This document shows positions 7,581 to 16,285 of a DNA stretch of 42,540 nt, in pieces. The notes below the pieces were generated by a model. That model ran no database searches. It was not told the DNA's origin and saw only the letters and a list, made by a program, of their open reading frames with translations. A program made the translations under genes and the position numbers. Within the stretch, counting starts at the first letter, position 1; each line of letters begins with the position of its first letter. Origin of the DNA: Methanobacteriota archaeon (GTDB taxonomy: Archaea > Thermoplasmatota > Poseidoniia > Poseidoniales > Poseidoniaceae); the NCBI GenBank assembly GCA_018650165.1, contig JABIGM010000057.1, positions 1 through 42,540 of the forward strand, written 5' to 3'.

Positions 7581-8594
7581 TCAAAGGTCAGGCCGTTCCG
7601 GCATTTCTAACGAAGACTTGGAATCGCTGTCTGGAGGGCCAGCAGGTGGGCCGGACGGCGGACCAGTTGGCGGACCAGTTGGCGGACCAGTTGGCGGACC
7701 AGTTGGTGGACCAGTTGGTGGACCAGCTGGAGGGCCAGTTGGAGGGTCGGTTGGAGGACCAGCTGGAATTACCGGTTCCGCAGGGGAGTTTTTTGGAGGC
7801 GTTGGTGGTGGCGTTGGTGGTGGCGTTGGTGGTGGAGTTGGCGGAGAAGACGGGGGTTTAGGAGGACCTGGTGGGGGCAATGGGACCTCGGCAGGGGCAC
7901 TTTCTTCAGCGGGACTGGCTGTTACTAGAGGCGCTGGGCCAGAATATGACAGTAGAGGGTCTTCCATTGTAGAGGGCTGTGGAGGAGGGGCTTCTCGGAT
8001 TGGATTAGCATTCAAAATCGGGGCTTCATGCGCTCCTTCACTCGAAGTAGAGGTTAATCCAGTTGATAATTTATCTAAATCTGCTTTGATTAAAGTATCT
8101 CCACCCGCTGCATTTTCAGCAGCATAGGATGTCATGACCACTTTGGAGGAGTCAATCATCTCACGCTCTTTGACATTTCCGAAATCAGATAGATTATCTG
8201 TGAATGCACCAGAAAACAAGGAAGAACCCATTGTATTTGCCATCTTTCTTCCTTGAAGAACACTGTACTCAAAATCGAATTCATAAGGACCCATCTTGAT
8301 TTCATCAGATGAACTTTTCAGGACAAATGTCCACTCGCCCGAATCAAGATTAAATTCGAAAGTCCATTCCCTTTCTACTCCAGGACCAAGGCTACTAACA
8401 CCTTCCTTTGAAGGATGTTTAACCCCGGAATTTGTAATTACAGAAACATCTAATCCACCCATTGGAACAGGTGCTTCATTTGAAATCGAAATTATTGCAA
8501 GAACGACATCTTCATCGTCATCATTGATATCCATTTTGACACTGATGACCTCTGCCTTCAATGAACCACTACTTCCCGAAGTTGGTACACCCAT
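7581..8594 (-). CDS. proline-rich (GPP-repeat) protein with N-terminal beta domain
   Basis: A 337-residue protein of unknown function. Residues about 10-120 look like an Ig/CARDB-type beta domain: it has the phrase ISISNEAPVPMGGLDVSVI and the following EREWTFEFNLDSGEWTF, typical of archaeal cell-surface or adaptor domains. Residues about 210-330 are low-complexity proline stretches: PPTPPPTPPPTPP, then a run of GPPTGPP units encoded by two 12-bp tandem repeats. No signal peptide or membrane segment is obvious. It sits between an RDD membrane protein and the small gene upstream of sua5. A second protein with a similar GPP-rich tail lies at 39326-40348. Slippage at the repeats could make the length variable among strains. 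Confidence 0.7.
   Translation of the reverse strand: MGVPTSGSSGSLKAEVISVKMDINDDDEDVVLAIISISNEAPVPMGGLDVSVITNSGVKHPSKEGVSSLGPGVEREWTFEFNLDSGEWTFVLKSSSDEIKMGPYEFDFEYSVLQGRKMANTMGSSLFSGAFTDNLSDFGNVKEREMIDSSKVVMTSYAAENAAGGDTLIKADLDKLSTGLTSTSSEGAHEAPILNANPIREAPPPQPSTMEDPLLSYSGPAPLVTASPAEESAPAEVPLPPPGPPKPPSSPPTPPPTPPPTPPPTPPKNSPAEPVIPAGPPTDPPTGPPAGPPTGPPTGPPTGPPTGPPTGPPSGPPAGPPDSDSKSSLEMPERPDL
7657..7764. repeat. 12-bp tandem repeat, nine units, coding for GPPTGPP tail
   Basis: GGCGGACCAGTT and close variants repeat nine times in phase with codons, giving Gly-Pro-Pro-Thr units on the minus strand. Third-position changes (GGC/GGT/GGA) show that the protein repeat is kept while the DNA diverges. Confidence 0.85.
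7798..7845. repeat. 12-bp tandem repeat, four units, coding for PPTPPPTP
   Basis: GGCGTTGGTGGT repeats about four times, the last copy degenerate. On the minus strand it encodes Thr-Pro-Pro-Pro units in the proline-rich tail of the 7581-8594 gene. Confidence 0.8.
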
Positions 8595-8654
8595 GTCGCT
8601 CGCCTACCTTGCCACTAACGCAACCATACTTGAAGCCAACCATACAACGAGTGC

Positions 8655-9233
8655 CTAACGAAGCCCACCACGGGTAGTCGCTGGAAGAGACCAGTCGACG
8701 GCAGCCACGGTATGGTTTGCAAGATCAACCGGGCTCCTTTTGGTTTCATGCCTCGAGGTCATCAATGCATCCCAAAGTCCTAGCAATACCCCGATGAATG
8801 GAATAATGTACTTGATTTTGTGAGCTGCTCTTCGACCCCAATGCGAAATTCCAAGCAGACTACCATCATCGTGAACAATAGCGATTCTCATCGCCCGTTG
8901 CCCTAAGCTTCTTCCGTAATACCGGCCTGTATACTTGAAGTATAGCCAGTAGAAGGTGATATGCATAATCCATGCAGCAATAACATACGGGGCATCTTTG
9001 GTTAGCAGTGAATTTAATGACATCAAAGAGATGTAGAAATAACCACTTGATGAATCGATTAATGCAACGATTAGAGTGATTAGAAAAGCATCTAAGCATA
9101 AAGCGACAATTCGCTTCCAGATAGGAGCAATAAGCATACCTTCAGGAGCGGTAGAAGCTATCGCTGCTTGAGCCATAGTACCCGGTTTGTGCACACTGAC
9201 AGGAGAGTCCGCCATGGTGCTGGGTTGGGCCAT
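8655..9233 (-). CDS. RDD-family membrane protein
   Basis: A 192-residue protein. After about 30 flexible residues comes PIWKRIVALCLDAFLITLI, the RDD pattern in which an Arg and then an Asp lie in the first transmembrane helix. A second membrane pass is around residues 85-105 (YVIAAWIMHITFYWLYF). The conserved GRSLGQRAMRIAIVHDDG loop follows, then a third hydrophobic stretch near KYIIPFIGVLLGLWDAL. RDD proteins are small polytopic proteins, some acting in ion or solute transport; the role here is unknown. It lies 18 bases downstream of the helicase gene and 60 upstream of the proline-rich gene, so it is probably co-transcribed. Confidence 0.8.
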   Translation of the reverse strand: MAQPSTMADSPVSVHKPGTMAQAAIASTAPEGMLIAPIWKRIVALCLDAFLITLIVALIDSSSGYFYISLMSLNSLLTKDAPYVIAAWIMHITFYWLYFKYTGRYYGRSLGQRAMRIAIVHDDGSLLGISHWGRRAAHKIKYIIPFIGVLLGLWDALMTSRHETKRSPVDLANHTVAAVDWSLPATTRGGLR

Positions 9234-9251
9234 GCCTTTGAAAGGCTGTCC

Positions 9252-11204
9252 TCACGAATTTACAACATGCCACGCCATAAGATTGAATTCAGTTATCCAA
9301 TCAAGCCAACTAGCCCATGTCGAATCATTACGTAGTGTTCTATCATCACCAATAACTATCAATCCGCGTTTGGCTCTAGTCAGTGCAACATTTAGACGGC
9401 GGTAATTTGAGAGGAAACCAACAGTTCCGTTTTCATTCGCACGTACAGTAGATAGCACAATGATTTCTTTCTCACGACCTTGATATCCATCTACAGACTT
9501 AACTTCAAGACCTTCAATTTGGTCTCCAAACATTTCACGAATTAAACGAACTTGACCCGCATAAGGGGAGATTACTCCTATGTCATCTGGAGTTAAATCC
9601 CCAGGTGCTAGTAAATCATTTACAATCTTGACGACGATTGCAGCTTCATCCATATTGGAGCGCGACGAACCAGATTCTTCTTGAATTTCAGAACCATGAA
9701 CTGGAACAAAGGCAACCGGTTTATCCCAATCAGGCCACAAAAAACCAGCAACAGGGGGCCTCTCTGATTCAGAACACCCATCCTCAAGACGGTTTTCATA
9801 AAACCTAGAGGATGGAAATTCGCGGATGGTAGGATGCATTCGATACTGAGTCGTAAGCATGTGTGCCGGAACACCATTTGCTAGCAACCTTTCGAAAAGA
9901 GGAATATCCAAACCCCCTTCCTCTGCATTCTGACTGGTTACGGTTGGTGGAAGTTGACGGTGATCGCCAACTAGAATCAGTTGCCGTGCCCCTTTGACGA
10001 TTGGGACCAATGAAGACGGCTCGGTTGCCTGGGTTGCTTCATCAATTAACACAATCGAAAACTTCCTATTGGATAATGTGAAATGGCCTGCACCAATATT
10101 TGTTGTACACAATACTTCAGCCCCCGATAAAACATCATCAGTAATCCGTTGCTCTAATTCCCTAATCTCCCGATAATTCTTGTTAATATCTCGGTGAGCA
10201 AGGCCTTTCTCTTTGCCTTTCAGGTCATGAAGTTTTGATTTCATAGCATCGGTTTCTTCACGAATAAATGCGATTTCATCTTGCTTTGGATGGCGTGAAA
10301 CTTGAGCATCTAAAGTAGCATCCCTTAGACTCTCTCTAACCTTTACAGGTCTTCCGAAGCGAATTGCTTTCACTCCAAGTTCAAGTAAACCTTCTAGCAA
10401 ATTATCGACTGCTACGTTTGATTCTGCACATGCAAGAATAGGACCTCTGCCCATTTCAATTAAAGATTTCAAGAGATGTACTGCTGTGTGGGTTTTACCG
10501 GTTCCTGGAGGTCCTTGAATCATTGTAAGTCGCTGACTAACAGCGGTTTCAATCGCATCCGATTGACTCTCATCAAGAAGCATCCCTGACAAGTTTAGGG
10601 GCCGGGTTTTCTGTCCACGAATTTCAGGAGGCCTTTGGGCAGATGCGGCCAAGTCATGTGGTTGACAAAGTAGCAAGTCTCTCAAGACAGTACCACCGTC
10701 GCCTTCTGTTGAATGGAAAGATACCAACGCTTCATGCATACGGTCATGAGCAACTCTGTTAGCACCCCTATCTAGTCTCCAACCACCTTTCCGTAAGTCA
10801 CTTGGCTTCTCCTTTGTTACAATTCTAATTCTTCGATTAGTTCTGTCTAATACAACACCCTCAACGACCTTTTCACCCCAAGGCCTAGCGCGTGAGATTA
10901 TCACCATGTCACCATGGCCAAAACGATGGAATGGAAGTGAACCCCCTCCGCGAGATTCAAACACTAGAATCGGTTCTCCAAAAAAACGTCCTGATGTTCT
11001 TCCAACCAAATCAAAAAGTGCTAATCCGGCACTTGCCATTTTTTGTTTTGACCAATTTTTCCAGCGTTCTTGAACTTGATTTAATTCATCTTCGAGTTCA
11101 ATTCCAATTAAATTGGTAAAGCACTGAAAATGGTCTTGTGATTTTCGCCACTTGTTTTCATGGGCAACCGATGGGGTGCCTTTGCCGTTAGAACGAGTAT
11201 TCAT
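9252..11204 (-). CDS. superfamily 1B DNA/RNA helicase (IGHMBP2/SMUBP-2, Dna2/Upf1-like)
   Basis: A 650-residue helicase. The N-terminal part (about 60-200) resembles the 1B/stalk region of IGHMBP2-type enzymes, with FHRFGHGDMVIISR. The motor follows: Q-motif LLDESQSDAI, Walker A GPPGTGKT (about 231-238), motif II IDEATQATEP, motif III LVGDHRQLPPT, motif IV region TQYRMHP, motif V KSVDGYQGREKE and motif VI VALTRAKRGL. It would translocate 5' to 3' on single-stranded nucleic acid in repair, replication or RNA handling. ATG 11204 is chosen because AAGGGAGGGGTG stands six bases upstream; upstream in-frame codons to 11261 lack this. It is divergent from the zinc-ribbon gene at 11323 and leads the minus-strand cluster. 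Confidence 0.9.
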   Translation of the reverse strand: MNTRSNGKGTPSVAHENKWRKSQDHFQCFTNLIGIELEDELNQVQERWKNWSKQKMASAGLALFDLVGRTSGRFFGEPILVFESRGGGSLPFHRFGHGDMVIISRARPWGEKVVEGVVLDRTNRRIRIVTKEKPSDLRKGGWRLDRGANRVAHDRMHEALVSFHSTEGDGGTVLRDLLLCQPHDLAASAQRPPEIRGQKTRPLNLSGMLLDESQSDAIETAVSQRLTMIQGPPGTGKTHTAVHLLKSLIEMGRGPILACAESNVAVDNLLEGLLELGVKAIRFGRPVKVRESLRDATLDAQVSRHPKQDEIAFIREETDAMKSKLHDLKGKEKGLAHRDINKNYREIRELEQRITDDVLSGAEVLCTTNIGAGHFTLSNRKFSIVLIDEATQATEPSSLVPIVKGARQLILVGDHRQLPPTVTSQNAEEGGLDIPLFERLLANGVPAHMLTTQYRMHPTIREFPSSRFYENRLEDGCSESERPPVAGFLWPDWDKPVAFVPVHGSEIQEESGSSRSNMDEAAIVVKIVNDLLAPGDLTPDDIGVISPYAGQVRLIREMFGDQIEGLEVKSVDGYQGREKEIIVLSTVRANENGTVGFLSNYRRLNVALTRAKRGLIVIGDDRTLRNDSTWASWLDWITEFNLMAWHVVNS

Positions 11205-11322
11205 TCTATGCACCCCTCCCTTCTCGGCCATGTCAAAACCGTAGTGATGCTGGTATAGCATGCTGCCGGTGGTCGGGAATAGGTGAGACTTAACAAGGAA
11301 ATGAGACGCGGAATGTTTGCTG

Positions 11323-12450
11323 ATGGGAATGTTCCGACGTAAAGAGGCCGCAAATATCGAGGGCGAAGTTTGTCCCTATTGCGAGTTTGTTAACAGCACT
11401 GGTGCTACTACTTGCTCTCAGTGTTATTACGATTTAAACAAGGCACCGAGAGACCAAGGCGAACAACTTTCACCAGAAATTAGTAATTCATTATTTGATG
11501 AATTAATGTCAGACGAAGATGATTCTTGGGAAGATGGCGATGCATTGGAGGTAGTTTTGACGCTCGACCAGGACCCCTTGGAAGTCGAGCAATACGCTAC
11601 AACCGATTTTTCCGCCGAAGAACCAGAGAAAATTGATTTCCTCGACTCTTCAAAGCCCGAATTAAACGAAACAGTTACACACAGGCCAAATGAAGTTACG
11701 GTTGAAGATGTCGGCGAGGCAATTACGAATGTTGAAAAATTGGATTTTTCGAAAGATGACCCGTTTGCTGAAATCTCCGAACCGGTTCACCAAGGCAAGG
11801 GCGCAGTATTCTCACCAAGCACTCCTTCCAAGCTAGATGATGATTTATTGGGTCATGTTGGGGGCAAAGAATTACCGTCGCTTCCTTCAGATGATGAAAT
11901 CTATGGCAATAAAATCGATCTTACTGCGAAGAAAGCACCGTCCCCAACACCTTCGGTAGTATTACCATCAAGCCCCTTGGTTCAATCTACAACTGTAGAG
12001 CCCCACAATGTTCCATTATCGGATTCAATTCCCGATGATAAACCGGTTGCTACAATCGTTGAACAACAAACAGATGAACCAGTGAGCGTCGAGGACGAAC
12101 CTGTTTCTGAACCTGTTATACCAACAAATCCCGTTTTCCCAGAGCCAAGTATCGAACAGAGAATTTGGCCATGGGCAGCCGGTGAACTTTGGGACCCACG
12201 CATAGTTCATCGTGAAGTCGTATCTGCATTAGAGCAAGTAAAGAGTGGGCATATTGCAGAAGCGACGGTTACAATTGATGCACTTGGACCGCATTTGGGT
12301 GATGAAAATATCGATCTAATCTACCATATTGGAATGGTACTAAAGCAACTAAATCGTATTGATGAAGTAAAAACAATGCTTGAAACAGCTCAAGTTAAAA
12401 TGCCTGGCAATGAACATGTTTCATCAGCATTAACTTATCTCGATGTATGA
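11323..12450 (+). CDS. zinc-ribbon protein with long acidic linker and C-terminal TPR-like domain
   Basis: About 375 residues of unknown function. A rubredoxin-like zinc ribbon lies near the N-terminus: CPYC at 17-20 and CSQC at 33-36. Residues 50-280 are highly acidic and Pro/Ser/Val-rich, without hydrophobic core, hence disordered. The last 95 residues form paired helices (VVSALEQVKSGHIAEATVTI, then GMVLKQLNRIDEVKTMLETA) like two tetratricopeptide repeats. This ribbon-linker-TPR layout suggests a scaffold or adaptor. The start is uncertain: ATG 11323 or 11329. It begins a plus-strand operon, with the next gene 12 bases away. Confidence 0.7.
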   Translation: MGMFRRKEAANIEGEVCPYCEFVNSTGATTCSQCYYDLNKAPRDQGEQLSPEISNSLFDELMSDEDDSWEDGDALEVVLTLDQDPLEVEQYATTDFSAEEPEKIDFLDSSKPELNETVTHRPNEVTVEDVGEAITNVEKLDFSKDDPFAEISEPVHQGKGAVFSPSTPSKLDDDLLGHVGGKELPSLPSDDEIYGNKIDLTAKKAPSPTPSVVLPSSPLVQSTTVEPHNVPLSDSIPDDKPVATIVEQQTDEPVSVEDEPVSEPVIPTNPVFPEPSIEQRIWPWAAGELWDPRIVHREVVSALEQVKSGHIAEATVTIDALGPHLGDENIDLIYHIGMVLKQLNRIDEVKTMLETAQVKMPGNEHVSSALTYLDV

Positions 12451-12462
12451 GGGGGCATGAAA

Positions 12463-13029
12463 ATGGACATTCCGGTGCTAGAAATCGAATCGGAAGTTAT
12501 ACTACGCCCGGTTAGTAGACGCATTTTACCTGAAGTGATGGAATCTTATTACGAGGACCCCGAAGCAGCTAAAGCCGCATTACCTTGGCTAAAAGAAGGT
12601 GAAAAGGCAAGAAGTCAAATCGCCGATTTAATGATTGATCTTGAAATGCACAAAGAAGGAAACTCCATACATTTCTGGGCAATTCATTCATCGGAAGATA
12701 ATTCATTTGTTGGATTAGTTGGCCTAGGGGACGAGTTACAATTGGCAGCATCTGCTTACAATTTGGGATATTGGGTGCGTCGTGATTGGAGGCGAAAGGG
12801 GATCGCCCGTGCATGTGTAGATGCAATTTTTAAGTGGCAATCTGCACGTACAGAGCATTCATTGATAGAAATTACAGTACATCCACATAATGAGGCTGGG
12901 TTAGCAGTTTGTAAATCGATTTGTAAAAAGTGGAAGGGTCTCGCAGTAGAAGGTTTTGTCCCAATAGAAATCGACGGCCGAACAATCCCTCATGTTCTAC
13001 ATCTTGTGCAATTAAATCGTGGTGATTAG
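12463..13029 (+). CDS. GNAT-family N-acetyltransferase (RimJ/RimL-like)
   Basis: A 188-residue acetyltransferase. The start of the fold is EVILRPVSRR, with a helical insert, then SFVGLVGLGDE and NLGYWVRRDWRRKGIARAC. RRKGIA is the acetyl-CoA pyrophosphate loop (Q/R-x-x-G-x-G/A) at about residue 107-112, and the ITVHPHNEAGLAVCKSI segment is the RimL-type helix alpha4 region. It would transfer an acetyl group from acetyl-CoA to an amine, of a protein N-terminus or small molecule; the substrate is unknown. ATG 12463 is preferred to ATG 12457 because GAGGGGGC is then seven bases away. Its stop abuts the deacetylase start exactly. Confidence 0.85.
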   Translation: MDIPVLEIESEVILRPVSRRILPEVMESYYEDPEAAKAALPWLKEGEKARSQIADLMIDLEMHKEGNSIHFWAIHSSEDNSFVGLVGLGDELQLAASAYNLGYWVRRDWRRKGIARACVDAIFKWQSARTEHSLIEITVHPHNEAGLAVCKSICKKWKGLAVEGFVPIEIDGRTIPHVLHLVQLNRGD

Positions 13030-13785
13030 ATGAAGCCTACTTGGCTTACAGTCGATTCTGACGACCTCCGACACATTCCTTCATCCCAAGGACATCCAAC
13101 TAGATCGAAAGGAATTCCTCATGAAGGGACCTCTTTAGAAATGAAAAGTGCGATGGTCGCATTTCAAAATTGGCTTGATAGAACACAAGTCACGCTTACG
13201 ATATTTGTAATTGCGGACCAACTCGACGATCCCATTTTCAGCGACTGGCTTACAAAAATTCTAGCAAAGCATCCACAAGTCACAATTGGTTGCCACGGTC
13301 TAACACATCGCTGTTGGTCCGCCTACCCTGAAGACGAAGAAGGTCTTCTTGCGGCTATAGTCGAAGCCGATATCAAACTCCATCAATTTGCGGGAGACTC
13401 TTGGCGTCCTTGGTTTAGAGCACCTGCTGGTTACATAGCACCATGGATGGCACCAATAATTGCCAAAGCAGGATTTGAGTTAGATAGCAGCGTCAATCCC
13501 TCTTGGTTAGTTAGGAAAAAAGCTGGACCATGGAAGGATTGGAATGCAGTCAAAAAAGCATTGAAAGATTCTGGCTTAGAGAGTAAGCCCTGGCTTTGTA
13601 GATATTCATTACCAACATGCGGACCCGCCCTTTCAATTCCGTTTTTAAGTTGGAATGCAAAACGCGCATGGCGAAAACTGGGCCCGTTTGTAGAACCGGT
13701 TGAGGCTGAAGAAACCGTATATTGGCACATTCTTGACCATGGCAAAAAAAATGGACAATGGAAACCACCTCTTCTGATAGAATGA
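13030..13785 (+). CDS. polysaccharide deacetylase family protein (NodB homology)
   Basis: A 251-residue carbohydrate esterase family 4-like protein. NodB motif 1 appears as VDSDD (residues 8-12), motif 2 as GCHGLTHR (about 93-100; the two metal-binding His are in HGLTH), and motif 3 as FRAPAGYIAPWM (about 129-140). No signal peptide or membrane anchor is present, so it probably works in the cytoplasm on a small or lipid-linked N-acetyl sugar. Some relatives are allantoinase-like amidohydrolases. It follows the GNAT gene with no spacing, and a membrane protein follows. A ribosome site GGTGAT lies five bases before the ATG, inside the end of the previous gene. Confidence 0.85.
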   Translation: MKPTWLTVDSDDLRHIPSSQGHPTRSKGIPHEGTSLEMKSAMVAFQNWLDRTQVTLTIFVIADQLDDPIFSDWLTKILAKHPQVTIGCHGLTHRCWSAYPEDEEGLLAAIVEADIKLHQFAGDSWRPWFRAPAGYIAPWMAPIIAKAGFELDSSVNPSWLVRKKAGPWKDWNAVKKALKDSGLESKPWLCRYSLPTCGPALSIPFLSWNAKRAWRKLGPFVEPVEAEETVYWHILDHGKKNGQWKPPLLIE

Positions 13786-13799
13786 GCCCAAAGGGCTCA
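13783..13799 (+). promoter_or_regulatory. perfect hairpin between deacetylase stop and membrane-protein start
   Basis: TGAGCCC-AAA-GGGCTCA is a perfect 7-bp inverted repeat with a 3-base loop. It begins in the stop codon of the deacetylase and ends 25 bases before the next ATG. No T-run follows, so it is more likely an RNA-processing or translation-control hairpin than a terminator. Confidence 0.4.
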
Positions 13800-13824
13800 A
13801 GGCATCATCATGCTACGGGCATGT

Positions 13825-15279
13825 ATGGAGAAGAAATTCTGGAAGGGTCTTCTCCTCATAGGAATTGTAATGCACATTCTTGCTGCAATGCTAATGCCGC
13901 TTGGTCTTGATGCACATATCCATGCGACATATGTTACGGATGGAATGGATGATGGAGAACCTCATTTGGAGTGGGGTGAACTAAGACCGGATTCACCCGA
14001 CAGTTCTACTCCAAAAGAAATTCCGGCTGAAGACAAATGGTTTGCTTGGCATGCAATAATAGAAATCTGGTTCTCAATTTTCGCTCCATCAATGGCCATT
14101 TTGCATGTCCTTGGATTGGTTGGCGGGTTGGGATGTTTGGCAATAATTTTCTTAGCAACTAGAGATTTATTTGGTGAAGAACAGGCTTTGAAATTAACTG
14201 CACTCGGATCAATATATCCGCCATTGATTAGAGCAGCAGGCCGTTTTTATCAAGAAGGAATTATTCTAATTCTAGTAACAATAGCCATCTATTGTATCAT
14301 TAAAGCGATTAGAGATTCAAAGACATGGAATGCCTGGTGGGTCCCGCCAATATTTTGTGCAATAGTTATTCTTTCATTCAAAGGAATGCCGTTATGGTAC
14401 ATCTTCCCAACAATAATTGCTCTTTGGGTTGCATCGAGAATTAGGATGGATCAAATAAAAATTTCAATAATTGCAATCTTAGTTGAATTGATTATAATCA
14501 ACCGCAATGGAATTTCATTATCTAATCCTGACATAATTCCTGCACTACTTTCAGCGTTTATCGGTTGCTTCATCTTCGTTTATGGTGGGATGCTTTTGTT
14601 TTCGAAATCAACTGGCGAGAGTAATGACGAATCAAGGATTATTGAAAATGGGTCACTGATGGTTTTGGCTTGCTTAGTTGGGTGGATTGCAGCATTATGG
14701 GTCACTGAAGCGGTTGCTTTAGAATCCAATTTCTTTGATATTATTCGTTCCTTCAGAAACAACCCAAGATATCTCTCTTTGTTATTGGTCCCATTGTGGT
14801 TTGGCCGAATGCTAAAAACGGATTCGGAGGGATTAACCATCGAAGGCCCAGGTCGCAAAATTACTATTGTCACAATATGCCTTATGTTATTGGTAAATGC
14901 ATCTGTATTAGCGGCTACTGGTGAAAGAGGAACCGAGGTTATTGGAACACACTTAAATGAAGAAATTGAAGAGGGTGAAGATATTCTTTTCATAGCAAAC
15001 TCGCCTCTTTCAATGCACCGAATATATTCAATTAAATTCCCTATGGATCCAAATAATGACATGGATAGTATGGGATACTGGCGCCATAATAGTACTGATT
15101 GGCATGCTGAATTATTAGAATGCGATACGTTGCAAGATGTGAACTGGATAATCAATTATCCGACGGGGCATGCGATTGCTCCTGAAGGATGGGTTGAAGT
15201 AGAATTCAAAGGTTCTGAAAAGGTTAGTGAAAACTACCATTTGTATACATGGGGTGGAGAAAATGAACGCTGTGCTTGA
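13825..15279 (+). CDS. polytopic membrane protein, GT-C glycosyltransferase-like
   Basis: About 484 residues with roughly ten hydrophobic segments (for example LLLIGIVMHILAAMLMP near the start, then AILHVLGLVGGLGCLAIIFL). A soluble loop follows the first helix and starts with GLDAHIHATYV, where the Asp recalls the loop-1 Asp of GT-C enzymes such as PMT/ArnT/AglB that use dolichol-linked sugars. RAAGRFYQEGIILILVTIA resembles the helices of the GT39/87 superfamily. The C-terminal about 130 residues are soluble. The acceptor is unknown and the family call is by topology. ATG 13825 is preferred to 13810. Its end overlaps the CoA-transferase start by 17 bases. Confidence 0.65.
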   Translation: MEKKFWKGLLLIGIVMHILAAMLMPLGLDAHIHATYVTDGMDDGEPHLEWGELRPDSPDSSTPKEIPAEDKWFAWHAIIEIWFSIFAPSMAILHVLGLVGGLGCLAIIFLATRDLFGEEQALKLTALGSIYPPLIRAAGRFYQEGIILILVTIAIYCIIKAIRDSKTWNAWWVPPIFCAIVILSFKGMPLWYIFPTIIALWVASRIRMDQIKISIIAILVELIIINRNGISLSNPDIIPALLSAFIGCFIFVYGGMLLFSKSTGESNDESRIIENGSLMVLACLVGWIAALWVTEAVALESNFFDIIRSFRNNPRYLSLLLVPLWFGRMLKTDSEGLTIEGPGRKITIVTICLMLLVNASVLAATGERGTEVIGTHLNEEIEEGEDILFIANSPLSMHRIYSIKFPMDPNNDMDSMGYWRHNSTDWHAELLECDTLQDVNWIINYPTGHAIAPEGWVEVEFKGSEKVSENYHLYTWGGENERCA

Positions 15280-16285
15280 TGGAATAAAAGTTCTTGATTT
15301 ATCTCGAATTTTAGCAGGCCCATATTGCGCACAAATGCTAGCAGACCTTGGAGCTGAAGTAACCAAAGTAGAAGCTCCTTGGGGCGACGATACACGTGGT
15401 TGGGGACCACCTTTCACCGCAGATGGTAATGCTGCATACTATCTATCATGTAATCGTGGTAAGGAGATAATTTTTCATAATCTTAAGGAAGACAAAGAAG
15501 CAATCCATAAATTGATTTCTGAATCGGATGTTGTAATAGAAAACTTTCGCCCTGGGCAACTTGAAAAACTAATTGGACCAATTTCCAAAGATGTAATTTT
15601 ATGCTCGATTACTGGATTTGGGCAAAATGGTCCACGTGCACAAGAACCGGGATATGACCTCGCTTTACAAGCGATGAGTGGAATAATGAGCATCACTGGA
15701 GAGCCAGGAGGGGGTCCAGTCAAAGTTGGAGTCGCTTGGATAGACATAATTACGGGGCTTTATGCAGGGAATGCAATAATCGCTTCACTATTTCATCGAG
15801 AAAGAACAGGTAACAATAATCATCTAGATATTTCGTTATGGGATTGTGCAATTGCGTCGCTAGCAAACCAAGGCCAAAACCAACTTGTAAGTGGAAATGA
15901 CCCCGGACTATTGGGTTCAGGGCACCCAAATTTAGTCCCCTATCAAGCGTTTGAAGCCAAAGACGGATGGGTCGTAATAGCAGTAGGTTCAGATCCACAA
16001 TTCGAAAAATTATCTGAATTATTTGGATTTGAAAACGAATGGCCTACTAACCAGATGCGCGTAGATTCACGAGAAGATGTAGTTGGTGTAATCCAATCGA
16101 AAGTTACAGAACTAACGCGACACGAAGTTTGCGAATTACTTCAAGACATTCCAACTTCACCAATTAACAAAATTAGCGAATCACTAGCCGATATCCAAAG
16201 TATTGCCCGTGGAGTAATTACGGAATGGAATGGCCAACCGGTTCTTGCAAGCCCACTTCGATTTATCTCAGAAAGAGAACAGTGA
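15263..16285 (+). CDS. class III CoA-transferase (CaiB/BaiF/formyl-CoA transferase family)
   Basis: A 340-residue CoA-transferase. The N-terminal Rossmann-like region carries KVLDLSRILAGPYCAQMLAD and GAEVTKVEAP, both typical of CaiB/BaiF/Frc. EPGYDLALQAMSG contains the catalytic Asp that forms the aspartyl-CoA thioester intermediate. SGHPNLVPYQAF and KDGWVVIAVG follow in the small domain. It moves CoA between a carboxylic acid and an acyl-CoA. Family members range over formate/oxalate, carnitine, bile-acid and alpha-methylacyl substrates, and this one cannot be specified. It is slightly shorter than Frc (about 420). GGGGTGGA precedes the ATG at 15263, and the gene overlaps its upstream neighbour by 17 bases and FEN-1 by 18 bases at its 3' end. 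Confidence 0.9.
   Translation: MNAVLDGIKVLDLSRILAGPYCAQMLADLGAEVTKVEAPWGDDTRGWGPPFTADGNAAYYLSCNRGKEIIFHNLKEDKEAIHKLISESDVVIENFRPGQLEKLIGPISKDVILCSITGFGQNGPRAQEPGYDLALQAMSGIMSITGEPGGGPVKVGVAWIDIITGLYAGNAIIASLFHRERTGNNNHLDISLWDCAIASLANQGQNQLVSGNDPGLLGSGHPNLVPYQAFEAKDGWVVIAVGSDPQFEKLSELFGFENEWPTNQMRVDSREDVVGVIQSKVTELTRHEVCELLQDIPTSPINKISESLADIQSIARGVITEWNGQPVLASPLRFISEREQ

Noticed and set aside
7657..7845. Tandem repeats as a CRISPR array
   Set aside because: The units are 12 bases without spacers, and are in phase with codons of the proline-rich protein.
7549..8127. Plus-strand ORF with repeated Gly-Gly-Pro-Val units
   Set aside because: It is the antisense reading of the proline-rich tail gene on the minus strand. 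The minus frame has a folded N-terminal domain and fits the operon; the plus frame consists only of repeat translation.
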